Below, one piece after another: positions 9,174 to 17,383 of a stretch of 64,000 nt of DNA. Location of the stretch: contig CAZJKT010000002.1 in NCBI GenBank assembly GCA_964547015.1, forward strand, positions 3,109 through 67,108, written 5' to 3'. Under the pieces are notes generated by a model. It was not told where the DNA came from, searched no databases, and saw nothing but the letters and a program-made list of their open reading frames with translations. The DNA is from JAFGCN01 sp964547015. Its GTDB lineage: Archaea > Aenigmatarchaeota > Aenigmatarchaeia > QMZS01. The position numbers and the translations under genes are program-made. Position 1 is the first letter of the stretch. Each line of letters begins with the position of its first letter.

Positions 9174-9983
9174 CTATATTGAAAAAGCCAAAAAAACCCC
9201 CAAAACATAGAACATCAAAGCTTTTAGCAATTTCTGCATCTTAGGGGCATTATCAAGTGATATTATATGCAAACAACCTGTTGCCCCAAAAACCGCAAAA
9301 ATAAGGTATCCTTCGGGGAAAATCCCGCTAAGGTAAGGGGCAAACAAAGAAGCGGCGGCGACTAAAAGCAGGGCTTTTGCAAACAAAAAGGCGGGGCCTT
9401 TGCCTAAAGTTATCGGAAGGGTTTTAGCCCCTAAAGCCCTATCCCCCTCTGCGTCCTCAATATCCTTAATAATTTCCCTGCTGTAATTAGCAAAAAACGG
9501 TATATAAGCCAGAACAAGAAGAGGGGAAGCCAAAATACCGGAAAATCCCCCTAAGATAAGCGCAGGGGCAATGAAAACCGCAACCGCAAGGTAAGTATCA
9601 GCCAAGTTTCCTAAAACAGTTTTTTTAAGGGACTTCGAGTAGAAGTAAAGGACTCCTGAATTGAAAAGCGCAAAAATGAAGAAATTTAGCGACACAAAAT
9701 AGGCAAAAATAAGCCCCATGAAGTTCAGACCTATATAGAGGACCCGAACAGAATTCCTGCTAAGCCGGCCCGAAGGAATCGGCCGCTTTGGGCGGTTTAT
9801 CCGGTCGATTTCAGCGTCAAAATAGTCATTTATCGCATTCCCGGCGGCGCATATAAAGGCCGCTGAAAGAATAGGAAAAATCCACAGGCTTTGAGGAATA
9901 TTTATAAGGCTAAGCCCGATAACCATCCCAAAAATCGCCAAGAAACAGACGCTTGGTCGGGTAACTTCAAGAAGAGGGTTCAT
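9174..9983 (-). CDS. UbiA-family prenyltransferase, DGGGP synthase type
   Basis: A 269-residue polytopic membrane enzyme. The first Asp-rich motif is NDYFDAEIDRINRP near residues 51-64, directly followed by KRPIPSGRLS, a run typical of geranylgeranylglyceryl phosphate geranylgeranyltransferase; the second Asp-rich motif is in KDIEDAEGDRALGAKTLP near residue 170. It attaches the second geranylgeranyl chain in archaeal phospholipid synthesis. This copy looks like the housekeeping lipid enzyme; two further UbiA proteins at 38.8 and 39.8 kb have more divergent motifs. Confidence 0.88.
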   Translation of the reverse strand: MNPLLEVTRPSVCFLAIFGMVIGLSLINIPQSLWIFPILSAAFICAAGNAINDYFDAEIDRINRPKRPIPSGRLSRNSVRVLYIGLNFMGLIFAYFVSLNFFIFALFNSGVLYFYSKSLKKTVLGNLADTYLAVAVFIAPALILGGFSGILASPLLVLAYIPFFANYSREIIKDIEDAEGDRALGAKTLPITLGKGPAFLFAKALLLVAAASLFAPYLSGIFPEGYLIFAVFGATGCLHIISLDNAPKMQKLLKALMFYVLGVFLAFSI

Positions 9984-10022
9984 AAATTAGTTTTTCAGAA
10001 TAGGTTAAGGCTAATTTGAGGC

Positions 10023-10355
10023 TTATTTCAAAAACTTCTTCGCCTCGTCGGCGAATTCGCCGAAATCAAGAATTGCAAGAGAAGAACACGAAACAGGCAG
10101 TCGGGCAACTTTTCCAAGCTCGGCCTTTGAGGCAATCTCAAAATAGGCCACGCCTTTCTCCCTGCAGATGATGGGTATGTGCATGGTAAGCTCTTTTGGG
10201 TCAACATCCTGGGCCACTATTACAACTTTTGCCGCGCCTTTTTCAGCCGCCTTTGTGACCTCATTAATCCCCTTGGTTATTTTTCCTGTGTCGCTTCCGG
10301 CAACCTTCTCCACAAGGGCGCAAAGCGCTTTCATATCCGCATTTTCATCTGCCAT
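10023..10355 (-). CDS. rpl7ae: Ribosomal protein L7Ae / K-turn-binding protein
   Basis: A 110-residue protein of the L7Ae family: GKITKGINEVTKAAEKG, then VVIVAQDVDPKEL and HIPIICREKGVAYFEI, the signatures that recognise kink-turn RNA. In archaea it serves in the ribosome, in C/D and H/ACA guide RNPs and in RNase P. The short gap to the prenyltransferase gene on the same strand (39 bp) is compatible with co-transcription. Confidence 0.96.
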   Translation of the reverse strand: MADENADMKALCALVEKVAGSDTGKITKGINEVTKAAEKGAAKVVIVAQDVDPKELTMHIPIICREKGVAYFEIASKAELGKVARLPVSCSSLAILDFGEFADEAKKFLK

Positions 10356-10422
10356 AAGAATGATTAGAAAAATATTTAATAAGCTCTAAATGAAAAGGAT
10401 TTAATAGAAAATTAAAAAGGGA

Positions 10423-10743
10423 TTACTGATATTTCTTCTGCCTTACTTTCTCCTCAGCCGCCCCTTTTGCAAATCCAACCCCTATTTTCAGGCCATTCAA
10501 TGCAAGAGCAAGCAAATAAAGACCCAAGTCCGCCCCGTATTCATTATCTACAACTCCGGCCAGACCTGCCAAACTATTAAAGAAGTCGCTATTGTGTAGA
10601 TAGTCCGCATTTCCAGTCAGATATAGAGGTAAAACTAATGCGGTACCTTCAACAACTGCTGCCGGTAATGTAGACATAGCCCCTAAAGCCAATCCTTTTA
10701 AAATATCCTTGTAGTAAGGCAGTCTATTACCCTCAGGGCCCAT
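10423..10743 (-). CDS. Small membrane protein, function unknown
   Basis: A 106-residue protein with two or three hydrophobic stretches (around residues 15-40 and 65-90), for example LALGAMSTLPAAVVEGTALVL, and a charged C-terminus. It is not recognised. It lies 18 bp downstream of a 37-residue ORF that has a clear Shine-Dalgarno site, so the two probably form a small operon. Confidence 0.5.
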   Translation of the reverse strand: MGPEGNRLPYYKDILKGLALGAMSTLPAAVVEGTALVLPLYLTGNADYLHNSDFFNSLAGLAGVVDNEYGADLGLYLLALALNGLKIGVGFAKGAAEEKVRQKKYQ

Positions 10744-10761
10744 TATAGATAGCCTACCGCT

Positions 10762-10875
10762 CTATTTAGCGAATTCATAGGGGGCTTTACTAGAAAACTT
10801 GAGGATATCCCACACTTTATCTGCTCCATAAGCTAGATCTCCGCCTAAGTCGCCAACTTTCTCTTTTATACTCAT
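10762..10875 (-). CDS. Short ORF of 37 residues with Shine-Dalgarno site
   Basis: Starts MSIKEKVGDLGGDLAYG and ends PYEFAK, 37 residues, with glycine/aspartate content and a charged amphipathic start. It is preceded by AATTAGGTGGT, in which GGTGG sits five bases before the ATG, one of only three such sites noticed in the window. The arrangement with the 106-residue membrane protein 18 bp downstream argues that it is expressed. Function unknown. Confidence 0.55.
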   Translation of the reverse strand: MSIKEKVGDLGGDLAYGADKVWDILKFSSKAPYEFAK

Positions 10876-10880
10876 TTTTA

Positions 10881-10885
10881 CCACC
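10881..10885 (-). promoter_or_regulatory. Shine-Dalgarno site GGTGG
   Basis: GGTGG, complementary to the CACC of the conserved 16S rRNA 3' end, five bases before the ATG at 10875. The flanking AATTAGGTGGT also precedes the unrelated gene starting at 22204. Most other starts in the window show no such motif. Confidence 0.65.
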
Positions 10886-10974
10886 TAATTATAATATACC
10901 TTAAAACTATAAATACTTTTCTTGACTGCAATATACACTATTTAATTATACTGCCTGAAATAAAAAAGCCAAAA

Positions 10975-11547
10975 TTACCTTGCCCCTTCAGCTTCCCTTT
11001 CATTTCTCTGCCGCTCCTGGATTGCAAAGCTCTCCGCCGAATTCTTGTACGCGGCCAAAATCTCCGCCGAAAGGGTTTGAACAATCGGCTTTTTGCCTGA
11101 AAAAGACTTTTGGTAAGCCCCCTGCACAAACCGCCTCATCACAAAGTCAAGCCTTTTTTTAGGGGCGCATAATGCCGGCTTTCTTGCCACAATGCCGCCA
11201 ATCTGCTGGGAAATTGTAAGCTCATAAGGGGCGGAATTCTCAACCGCCTTAACAAATACCTTGACAGGATTTTCCTTTGTCTTTTCGGCAATAACATCAA
11301 AAGTTTCCTCAACAATTGCATAAACTGTAGAATACTTTCCGGTGCACTGCCCTGAGGTTGTCTTGTGCTTCTTTCCTTTGTGGCCCGGGACCATAAGGTG
11401 GGTAATCAAAAGCTCAACTATATGCTTATCTCTCTGCCTGCCGCAGGATTTTGGCAAAACTCTAGGGGAAATATCAACATAAGGCTTTATTCCTAAATCA
11501 CTCACTTCAGCATCATAATCCCACTTGCCAAAAAGCTTTGCGTCCAT
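10975..11547 (-). CDS. rps7: Small ribosomal subunit protein S7
   Basis: A 190-residue archaeal S7 (S5e family) that nucleates the 30S head. It begins MDAKLFGKWDYDAEVSD, the conserved archaeal start, and contains VELLITHLMVPG and KENPVKVFVKAVENSAP, then the RRLDFVMRRF-like helix and a basic tail. The ATG at 11547 was preferred to a GTG three codons upstream because it gives the family's usual N-terminus. Confidence 0.96.
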   Translation of the reverse strand: MDAKLFGKWDYDAEVSDLGIKPYVDISPRVLPKSCGRQRDKHIVELLITHLMVPGHKGKKHKTTSGQCTGKYSTVYAIVEETFDVIAEKTKENPVKVFVKAVENSAPYELTISQQIGGIVARKPALCAPKKRLDFVMRRFVQGAYQKSFSGKKPIVQTLSAEILAAYKNSAESFAIQERQRNEREAEGAR

Positions 11548-11624
11548 AAAATTCACTAAATTTTTAAATTAAGAGCTAAAACTCCTTAATATATTCTATA
11601 CTTTTTAGAAAATCATAGATAATT

Positions 11625-12215
11625 ATGAGTATTCTTGAAAAAAGCGAAATCCGGCTGGAATTTCGGAGAAAGTTCGCCCACATGATTCTCGGGTCGGCAA
11701 TTATTATTGCCGCATGGGGCCTTGAGCCAATTCTTGGAAAAATGGTTGCCCTGCCCCTTTTTGCGGCAGTTGTTGCAATCTCAATCCTCCAACAGGAAAG
11801 GTTTAGAAGCCACCTGTTTAACAGAATTCTAGTCACTTTTGAGAGAAAAAAAGACGAAAAAATACTCTACCAGGGGGCCCTTTTTTATGGAATTGGGATA
11901 ACCCTTCCCCTCCTCTTGCTTGATATACGGGCGGCAAGCGCAGTAATTGCAATCCTTACCTTTGGGGACGGAGCCTCAACCCTTATCGGAAAAGTTTACG
12001 GAAAGCGAAAAATTTGGAAAAATAAGAGCCTTGAGGGATTCTTTGGATTTTTGCTTCTCGCCATTCCCGCCTCATATATCTTCCTCCAAAGCCTCCCGGC
12101 GGCAATCCTCCTCTCCCTTGCGGGGGCGATTATTGAGCTTTTTAGCAGTATAGACGACAATTTTGCAATACCCGCGGGCCTCACTATATTATACCTGCTT
12201 GCAGGCCTGATTTAG
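11625..12215 (+). CDS. Dolichol/phytol/diacylglycerol kinase-family membrane protein (SEC59/DGK1/VTE5)
   Basis: A 196-residue polytopic membrane protein with the CTP-dependent polyprenol or diacylglycerol kinase signature FGDGASTLIGKVYGKRKIW followed by KSLEGFFGF, seen about residues 108-140. An amphipathic start (RLEFRRKFAHM) precedes the first membrane helix. Members phosphorylate polyprenols or similar lipids; an archaeal role in polyprenyl phosphate recycling for glycosylation is likely but inferred. It is divergent from rps7. Confidence 0.85.
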   Translation: MSILEKSEIRLEFRRKFAHMILGSAIIIAAWGLEPILGKMVALPLFAAVVAISILQQERFRSHLFNRILVTFERKKDEKILYQGALFYGIGITLPLLLLDIRAASAVIAILTFGDGASTLIGKVYGKRKIWKNKSLEGFFGFLLLAIPASYIFLQSLPAAILLSLAGAIIELFSSIDDNFAIPAGLTILYLLAGLI

Positions 12216-12289
12216 ACAAATATATCTTGTAATATATCCTTGAATATATATTATATGCTTATTTTAAAGCTTTTCTTTTTTTAAAGTGA

Positions 12290-12811
12290 ATGCCTTATAT
12301 GGCAGAAAAAGCAAAGGTATCCGAAAAAGAAAATCCCATGAGAGCTATTAAGATTGAAAAGCTTGTGATAAATATCGGAATGGGTGGTCCCGGAGAGCGG
12401 CTTGAACAGGCAAAAATAATACTTGAGCGGCTTGCTGAAAAAAAGCCGGTTTACCGAAAGACTTCCAAAAGGTCCACCTTCAATGTCGCAAAAGGCAGAA
12501 ACATAGGGGTTATTGCCACGCTAAGGGATGATGCCGCCGAGAATATGCTAAAAAGGCTTATTTTGGCCAAAGAAGGAAAACTCGCCAAAAAATCATTTTC
12601 CGGAAGGACATTTTCATTTGGAATCCCGGAGTACCTTGATATCCCGGGAATAGAATATGATCCGAAAATCGGAATCCTCGGAATGGATATATGCGTAACC
12701 CTAAAGCGGCCGGGAATCAAAAAAGGCCTAAAAATCGGAAAAAACCACCAGATAACTTCTGACGAAGCTCGGAAGTTTATCTCAAAGACTTTTGAAGTCG
12801 GGCTTATATAG
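12290..12811 (+). CDS. rpl5: Large ribosomal subunit protein L5
   Basis: A 173-residue archaeal L5 that binds 5S rRNA. It has MRAIKIEKLVINIGMGGPGE, the classic L5 opening, KRSTFNVAKGRNIGVIATLR, and the C-terminal EYDPKIGILGMDICVTLKRPG signature. An in-frame Met three codons later (12299) is an alternative start. It lies outside the main ribosomal operon. Confidence 0.96.
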   Translation: MPYMAEKAKVSEKENPMRAIKIEKLVINIGMGGPGERLEQAKIILERLAEKKPVYRKTSKRSTFNVAKGRNIGVIATLRDDAAENMLKRLILAKEGKLAKKSFSGRTFSFGIPEYLDIPGIEYDPKIGILGMDICVTLKRPGIKKGLKIGKNHQITSDEARKFISKTFEVGLI

Positions 12812-12879
12812 CCTTAAGCAGGCCTAAGCGCAAAATTATGGCAAAAGCCTAATAACAATAATAAACACAGACATATTTT

Positions 12880-13737
12880 ATGCTTGACTCCTCCATAAGG
12901 CGGACTTATATGTTCTATGGCGAAGTTGCCCAAAAGCTTTCGCCCCACTTCGGCTATCTCAAAGATGACCTGAAAAAAAGCGGCCTTCGCTACACGCCAG
13001 AAGAATATTTATCCCTGTCATTCTTTGCGGCAGTCGTTCTTTTGGTAATAGAAATCCCGATAATCACATTTATATTCTCTTTTTTTACTCATGTGGTATG
13101 GGCGCTTCTTTTGTCCATAGCCCTTTCAGCATCAATCACATTTACTATCTTTCTTCTCTTCACCACCTATCCTCGCTCCCAGTATGGGGGAATTGCCTCA
13201 AATATTGAAAAGGGCCTGCCCTTCTCAGTAAGCTACATGACTGCAACCGCATCCTCTGATTCGCCCCCTATCGATATTTTTAAGGCTATCTCAAAACTTG
13301 ACGAATACCCTGAGCTAAAAGAGCAGGCCATGAATGTAATCCGGGATGTTGAAGGCCTTGGAATGGACCTTAGCAGCGCATTAAGGAGGGAAGCAAAAAG
13401 GACCCCATCAAGGCAGTTCAAAGAGCTTCTTATGGGGATTGACTCCACCATGCGAAGCGGCGGAGACCTCACCATGTTTTTAAACAACAAATCGGAAAAC
13501 CTTTTTAATGAATACCAAAGAAGGATTAAGGAATACTCCGACCTCCTCTCAATGATTGTTGAAATTTATATCACAATTATAATTGTCGGGTCCATATTTT
13601 TTACAATACTCTCAACAGTTATGTCTATGATGGGAGGCGCCGGAAATATTCTTGTCCTTCAGGTCCTTATTTCATTTGTCATAATGCCCATAGTGTCTTT
13701 GGGCCTTGCATATTACATTAATCTTGCCGCGCCATGA
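12880..13737 (+). CDS. Type II secretion system F-type (TadC/FlaJ-like) membrane protein, copy 1
   Basis: A 285-residue inner-membrane platform protein of type IV pilus-like assembly systems. A cytoplasmic start (FGYLKDDLKKSGLRYTPEEYL) precedes a pair of membrane helices, then the GspF domain with EKGLPFSVSYMTATASS and MRSGGDLTMFL, and two helices at the C-terminus. Its stop overlaps the start of the second copy by four bases. No assembly ATPase gene is next to it, so the motor must be encoded elsewhere. Confidence 0.82.
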   Translation: MLDSSIRRTYMFYGEVAQKLSPHFGYLKDDLKKSGLRYTPEEYLSLSFFAAVVLLVIEIPIITFIFSFFTHVVWALLLSIALSASITFTIFLLFTTYPRSQYGGIASNIEKGLPFSVSYMTATASSDSPPIDIFKAISKLDEYPELKEQAMNVIRDVEGLGMDLSSALRREAKRTPSRQFKELLMGIDSTMRSGGDLTMFLNNKSENLFNEYQRRIKEYSDLLSMIVEIYITIIIVGSIFFTILSTVMSMMGGAGNILVLQVLISFVIMPIVSLGLAYYINLAAP

Positions 13738-14711
13738 AATTCAAAAAGATATTCGGGAGGGAGCTTTCAAAAATGGAAGAGGCTTTTTTGTACTCCGTTG
13801 CCCTGACCTGCGCCTTCATTATGATGGGATTTTTAGCGGCAATAGTCTACAACAATATGAACTTCCTCTACAACTTCCTTTTTATTTCCGTATTTGTATT
13901 CATCCTTCCGATATTTTTCGTAAAATATATGGAATTGCGCGACATTCGCGACTGCGAAAAATATTTTCCGACCTTTCTTGACGACCTGAGAGAGTCAAAA
14001 GGCAGCGGAGTGTCCTTTCCTCAGGCAATAAAAAACTGCCAGGGTGAATATGGCGCCCTAAACAAGCATGTCAAAAAGATACAAAATGACCTTAGCTGGG
14101 AGGTAACAATTGACAATTCCCTCAAATATTTCAGAAAGCAAATGTCCGGGAGCAAACTGCTTTCAAGAAGCCTCTCAATCCTTCTTGAGACTTACAGGTC
14201 AGGGGGGAATGTTGAGGGGATTCTCCAAACATTGAGGGGGTCTTTGCTCAAAATAATGGAAAGCGAAGACTACAGAAAATCAATGATGCGCCAGCATGTA
14301 ATGATGATGTATGGCATCTTCATAATGTACATCGTGCTTGTTGTGATGCTTGGGCACTTCTTAATACCCATGCTTACAGAAATGTCAAATGCAGGCGCTG
14401 AAGGTGACTTTGGGGGAATCCAGATGATGCAAGTAGCCTCCCCATGCATAGCCTGCGAAGACAGCTTATGCTTTTTTCTTTGCTCAAGCTTTACCCTTAT
14501 AAGCGGAATGTTTGGGTTTGGAAGCGAGCCTCTTGAGGTTTATTACAAATCCCTGTTTTTTAGCATGGTTTTGGTTCAGGGGCTTTTTACGGGAATAATC
14601 GCCGGGCAGATTGCAAACAAAAGCTGGGTTGACGGAATGAAGCACGGCCTCATTATGATGCTGATAGGGTTTGTAGCTATTATGCTTGCAAATGCCGGGG
14701 GGCTTTTTTAG
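13734..14711 (+). CDS. Type II secretion system F-type (TadC/FlaJ-like) membrane protein, copy 2
   Basis: A 325-residue second platform protein, beginning at the ATG overlapping the previous stop. It has an initial membrane pair, a GspF-type cytoplasmic domain with FLDDLRESKGSGVSFPQAI and YRSGGNVEGIL, and several helices at the C-terminus. An insert near residues 235-245 has four cysteines (CIACEDSLCFFLC), which is unusual for the family. Archaeal pilus systems often carry two such proteins in tandem; this matches that plan. Confidence 0.82.
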   Translation: MKFKKIFGRELSKMEEAFLYSVALTCAFIMMGFLAAIVYNNMNFLYNFLFISVFVFILPIFFVKYMELRDIRDCEKYFPTFLDDLRESKGSGVSFPQAIKNCQGEYGALNKHVKKIQNDLSWEVTIDNSLKYFRKQMSGSKLLSRSLSILLETYRSGGNVEGILQTLRGSLLKIMESEDYRKSMMRQHVMMMYGIFIMYIVLVVMLGHFLIPMLTEMSNAGAEGDFGGIQMMQVASPCIACEDSLCFFLCSSFTLISGMFGFGSEPLEVYYKSLFFSMVLVQGLFTGIIAGQIANKSWVDGMKHGLIMMLIGFVAIMLANAGGLF

Positions 14712-14712
14712 T

Positions 14713-15240
14713 ATGCAAAGTAGCAAAAAAAGCAGGGGACAGATAAATGTGTATTTTCTTATAAGCATCGCGCTTTTTATTTCCCTCTCAATATACCTGA
14801 TTTATGTTGTCCTAAGCTACTACCCTTCAAAAAGCGAAACAATCAGGATGAATTCCCTAAACACAAAGGCCTACATTATTTCCGAGCTGATTATCAAAGA
14901 CGAGGGTTTCCCTGAAAATTGGGATGAAGATAACCTAAAGCGTCTGGGCCTTGCATCAAATATGCTTGAGCTCGACAAAAGAAAACTTGAAGAGCTTGAA
15001 AAGATATGCAATTCAAAAAGCCTTGAGAAGCTTGAACGCCTCCGCTCGGCAACCGGCCTGCACAATGAAGACCTTTCAGTTGAAATTCTTTATATGAATT
15101 CAACCCGGGACACTGCGCTTGACTGCAAGCCTTTCGGCGCCCTCGCAGAGTCCCCCTATCTGCAAAGAAGGACCGCTATGATAAAAAGGGTTGCAATGCT
15201 TGAAGGTGAATTTGTCGAGGTGAGGGTTTATGTCAGTTAA
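14713..15240 (+). CDS. Pilin-like membrane-anchored protein of the TadC cluster
   Basis: A 175-residue protein that begins one base after the stop of the second TadC gene. Its N-terminus (SKKSRGQINVYFLISIAL) has a basic run ending in RG before a hydrophobic helix starting with Q, matching archaeal class III signal peptides. The rest is an alpha-helical and beta extracytoplasmic region without a recognised domain. It overlaps the next gene by 11 bp. Probably a minor pilin or pilus assembly factor. Confidence 0.6.
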   Translation: MQSSKKSRGQINVYFLISIALFISLSIYLIYVVLSYYPSKSETIRMNSLNTKAYIISELIIKDEGFPENWDEDNLKRLGLASNMLELDKRKLEELEKICNSKSLEKLERLRSATGLHNEDLSVEILYMNSTRDTALDCKPFGALAESPYLQRRTAMIKRVAMLEGEFVEVRVYVS

Positions 15241-16528
15241 GGCATACTTATCCAAAAAGGGGTTTATCAGGGTATTTGAAATAGTCATTTTCTCATTCAT
15301 GCTTTTTGCAATCCTTCTTCCAAAATTTTTCACCTATGATGACCCTAATGAATGGGGGGCGGTAAAAGTCCAGCTTATCGCCAAAGACCTTCTCTTCAGC
15401 CTTGAGTCGACCCACCTTCTTGAAGATGCGCTTATAACCGACCCGCTTTCTGACGGCAGTGACTTGTTTATGGAAAGGGAAAAAGATATTGAGCTGTTAA
15501 AAAACCTGACGCGCCCCCTGCTCTCTGCAACTCAGGACTTTGAATATGAAATCAAAAATATAGGGGCGCCTATTATTTCTGTGGGCTGTATCTGCTCATC
15601 AGAACAGGAAGAGTGGCTAAAAAGAAATGCGCTAACCCCCTCCTACCCTACTCTTGAGTTTGCCGTAAAAAGAATAGAGCTTGAAAATCTCTCCGGAATA
15701 TTTGACACTTTCATAATATTTGGAAATTACGACCTTGATATGAGGCGGCCCGCCATTGAGGAGAGGCTAAAGGAAGGGAAGGGATTTATCTTAATAGCCA
15801 ACTTTAGCGGCGAGCCCGATAACCTGACAAAAGAGCTTTTTGATATATCTATTAGCGGAGCGGGGAGCGGGGAGCGCGACCTTGGGTTTAATAACCTTTC
15901 CAACAATATAAACGCGGGGCTTGCCAAAAGATTTTCCTCAAGCCTGATTAGAGTAAGGGCTTTAGGCCCCGGAAACACAGGTGAGCTTCGGATTTATGAT
16001 GGAACCTATAGAATAGCCCATGACCCTATAAATAACTGCTTTAACATTACATCCTGCTCTGATTGCCTTCGCGAGGGCGAATCCTGCTCCCTCCCTTCAG
16101 GAGCCGAAATTAAATTGTTTCAAATAGACCCTCTGGAAGGGAAATGGATGGACCTTTACCTAAGCTCCTCGGGGGCAAACCCCCGGGATTATAATTTTAT
16201 AGACGAGGTTCCCCTTAATGCAATTGTAACCGGCTCAACTGTCCTTTCAGATTCTTCAAAAAATTACGCGCTTGCAAACGCAGGGCTTCCAAACTACGGT
16301 CTTTCTTATGATACTATGCCCCGGGCTTTTTGGATATACGATTATGACCGCTCAAGAGACGACTTGAATCTGCTCCTAAAAGCGGCGATTATATGGACAT
16401 CCGGGGAGCGCTATTTTATGTTTAGAAAAACAATTCCTGAGCAAAGGGTTGTTGCAACCCATTTCTACACAGGGCTTAGGGGAAACGACATACCATTTAC
16501 AATAAAGCTTTATATATGGGGATACTAG
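15230..16528 (+). CDS. Large membrane-anchored protein of the pilus-like cluster
   Basis: A 432-residue protein with a short basic start (LSKKGFIRVFE) and one hydrophobic helix at about 12-30, then a long soluble region. KKG before a helix again resembles a class III signal. The interior has Cys-rich CFNITSCSDCLREGESC near 265-285 and a segment IFDTFIIFGNYDLDMRRPAI, followed by GKGFILIANFSGEP, reminiscent of a von Willebrand or glutamine-amidotransferase-like alpha/beta fold. Its position suggests a surface component of the pilus-like system. Not recognised beyond that. Confidence 0.55.
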   Translation: MSVKAYLSKKGFIRVFEIVIFSFMLFAILLPKFFTYDDPNEWGAVKVQLIAKDLLFSLESTHLLEDALITDPLSDGSDLFMEREKDIELLKNLTRPLLSATQDFEYEIKNIGAPIISVGCICSSEQEEWLKRNALTPSYPTLEFAVKRIELENLSGIFDTFIIFGNYDLDMRRPAIEERLKEGKGFILIANFSGEPDNLTKELFDISISGAGSGERDLGFNNLSNNINAGLAKRFSSSLIRVRALGPGNTGELRIYDGTYRIAHDPINNCFNITSCSDCLREGESCSLPSGAEIKLFQIDPLEGKWMDLYLSSSGANPRDYNFIDEVPLNAIVTGSTVLSDSSKNYALANAGLPNYGLSYDTMPRAFWIYDYDRSRDDLNLLLKAAIIWTSGERYFMFRKTIPEQRVVATHFYTGLRGNDIPFTIKLYIWGY

Positions 16529-16556
16529 CAGATTAGTATTTATGCTTTAATTATTT

Positions 16557-16856
16557 ATGACAGAAGAAATGGGGGAAATTCGGGTAAGATATCCAAAAGA
16601 AGGAGAATTTCTTGGGGTAGTTGAAGAGAAAATGGGCGGAGCCCACTTTAGGGTTTTGTGCACTGACGATAAAATCAGGCTGTGCCGAATACCCGGCGCA
16701 AAAAAGAGAAGCCTCTGGATTGACCTCAATATGATTGTGCTTGTTAGGCCTTGGGAAGCCCAGCCGGATGATCGGGGCGATATAATCGCAAAATACAGGG
16801 ACCAGGAGATTAATGAGCTCAAAAAAAGGGGGCTTTTAGGGAATATTTCGGATTAA
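16557..16856 (+). CDS. eif1a: Translation initiation factor aIF1A
   Basis: A 99-residue OB-fold factor. It has GEFLGVVEEKMGGAHFRVLC, DDKIRLCRIPGAKKRSLWI and the IVLVRPWEAQPDDRGDI tail, which are diagnostic for eIF1A/aIF1A. It binds the A site of the 30S subunit during initiation. It lies just before the tRNA-Asp gene. Confidence 0.97.
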   Translation: MTEEMGEIRVRYPKEGEFLGVVEEKMGGAHFRVLCTDDKIRLCRIPGAKKRSLWIDLNMIVLVRPWEAQPDDRGDIIAKYRDQEINELKKRGLLGNISD

Positions 16857-16903
16857 AGCAACTTTGCTGAAGTGTAGAATAAATTTCTTCTTAACTAAGT
16901 TAT

Positions 16904-17162
16904 GCCCTGGTAGTCTAGTTCGGTCTAGGATACAGGACTGTCAATCCTGCGACCCGGGTCAGACTTTCTTTCCTTATAGAAAGAAATTCCGGCGCCCCAA
17001 AGAAAGAAACAAATTTCGCAGAACAACCGTGTAAGGCGCAAGCCTCACATCAGGTGTACTTTGGGGTAAGAAGCCTCGTATAGCAAAAAAGCGTGTTTTG
17101 GCTGAAGCCTTTTTAGCCAAAATCTCGAAAAGGCTTCTGGGTATTCAAATCCCGGCCAGGGC
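16904..17162 (+). tRNA. tRNA-Asp(GTC) with a 185-nt T-loop intron
   Basis: Exon 1 (16904-16958) gives acceptor GCCCTGG, D arm, anticodon arm CAGGA-CTGTCAA-TCCTG with anticodon GTC, variable CGAC and the 5' T-stem CCGGG. Exon 2 (17144-17162) gives TTCAAAT, CCCGG and CCAGGGC, pairing with the acceptor; the next base is G, the Asp discriminator. The intron 16959-17143 therefore splits the gene at 53/54. CCCG before the 5' site pairs with TGGG before the 3' site (one G-U), leaving bulges GG|T and TA|T as in a bulge-helix-bulge splice motif. The intron holds several long hairpins. CCA is not encoded. Confidence 0.9.
16959..17143 (+). other. Structured T-loop intron of tRNA-Asp
   Basis: The 185-nt intron can fold into at least three arms: TTTCTTTC with GAAAGAAA near the 5' end; a long arm in which CCCCAAAG pairs with CTTTGGGG and encloses AGGC-GCAA-GCCT, a GNRA-capped hairpin; and AGAAGCCT with AGGCTTCT enclosing TTTTGGCT with AGCCAAAA. 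No ORF for a homing endonuclease fits. It could be a passive intron or carry a small RNA. Confidence 0.7.
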
Positions 17163-17168
17163 GTATTT

Positions 17169-17282
17169 TTAAATTCTTCTGACGCGTTCAGGGCAAATCT
17201 CGCTGCATTTTTTATAGAAAACCTCCATTTCGAAATCGCCGGGAATAAACTGCGTCAGGGTCATCTCCCCGAAGAGGTTCAT
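17169..17282 (-). pseudogene. Short coding-like fragment
   Basis: A 37-residue frame from the ATG at 17282, reading MNLFGEMTLTQFIPGDFEME and ending with a Cys-containing tail, immediately beside the tRNA-Asp 3' end. The frame is open for about 18 codons upstream of the Met before a TAA, without another start. It reads like the C-terminus of a larger protein whose front is gone. Together with 17384-17656 it marks a stretch of decayed coding sequence. Confidence 0.3.
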
Positions 17283-17383
17283 GCTCCTTAAAACTTTGTC
17301 CCGGGTCTTAAAAAGCCTATCATCCTGCCCAACTTTTTAGACAAGGGCCATTTTCAAATTCCCACTATACTCTCGACTGCAGC

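Noticed and set aside
16959..17143. T-loop inserts as group I introns or homing endonuclease introns
   Set aside because: They are 62-185 nt, have no endonuclease ORF, and their borders fit bulge-helix-bulge pairing.
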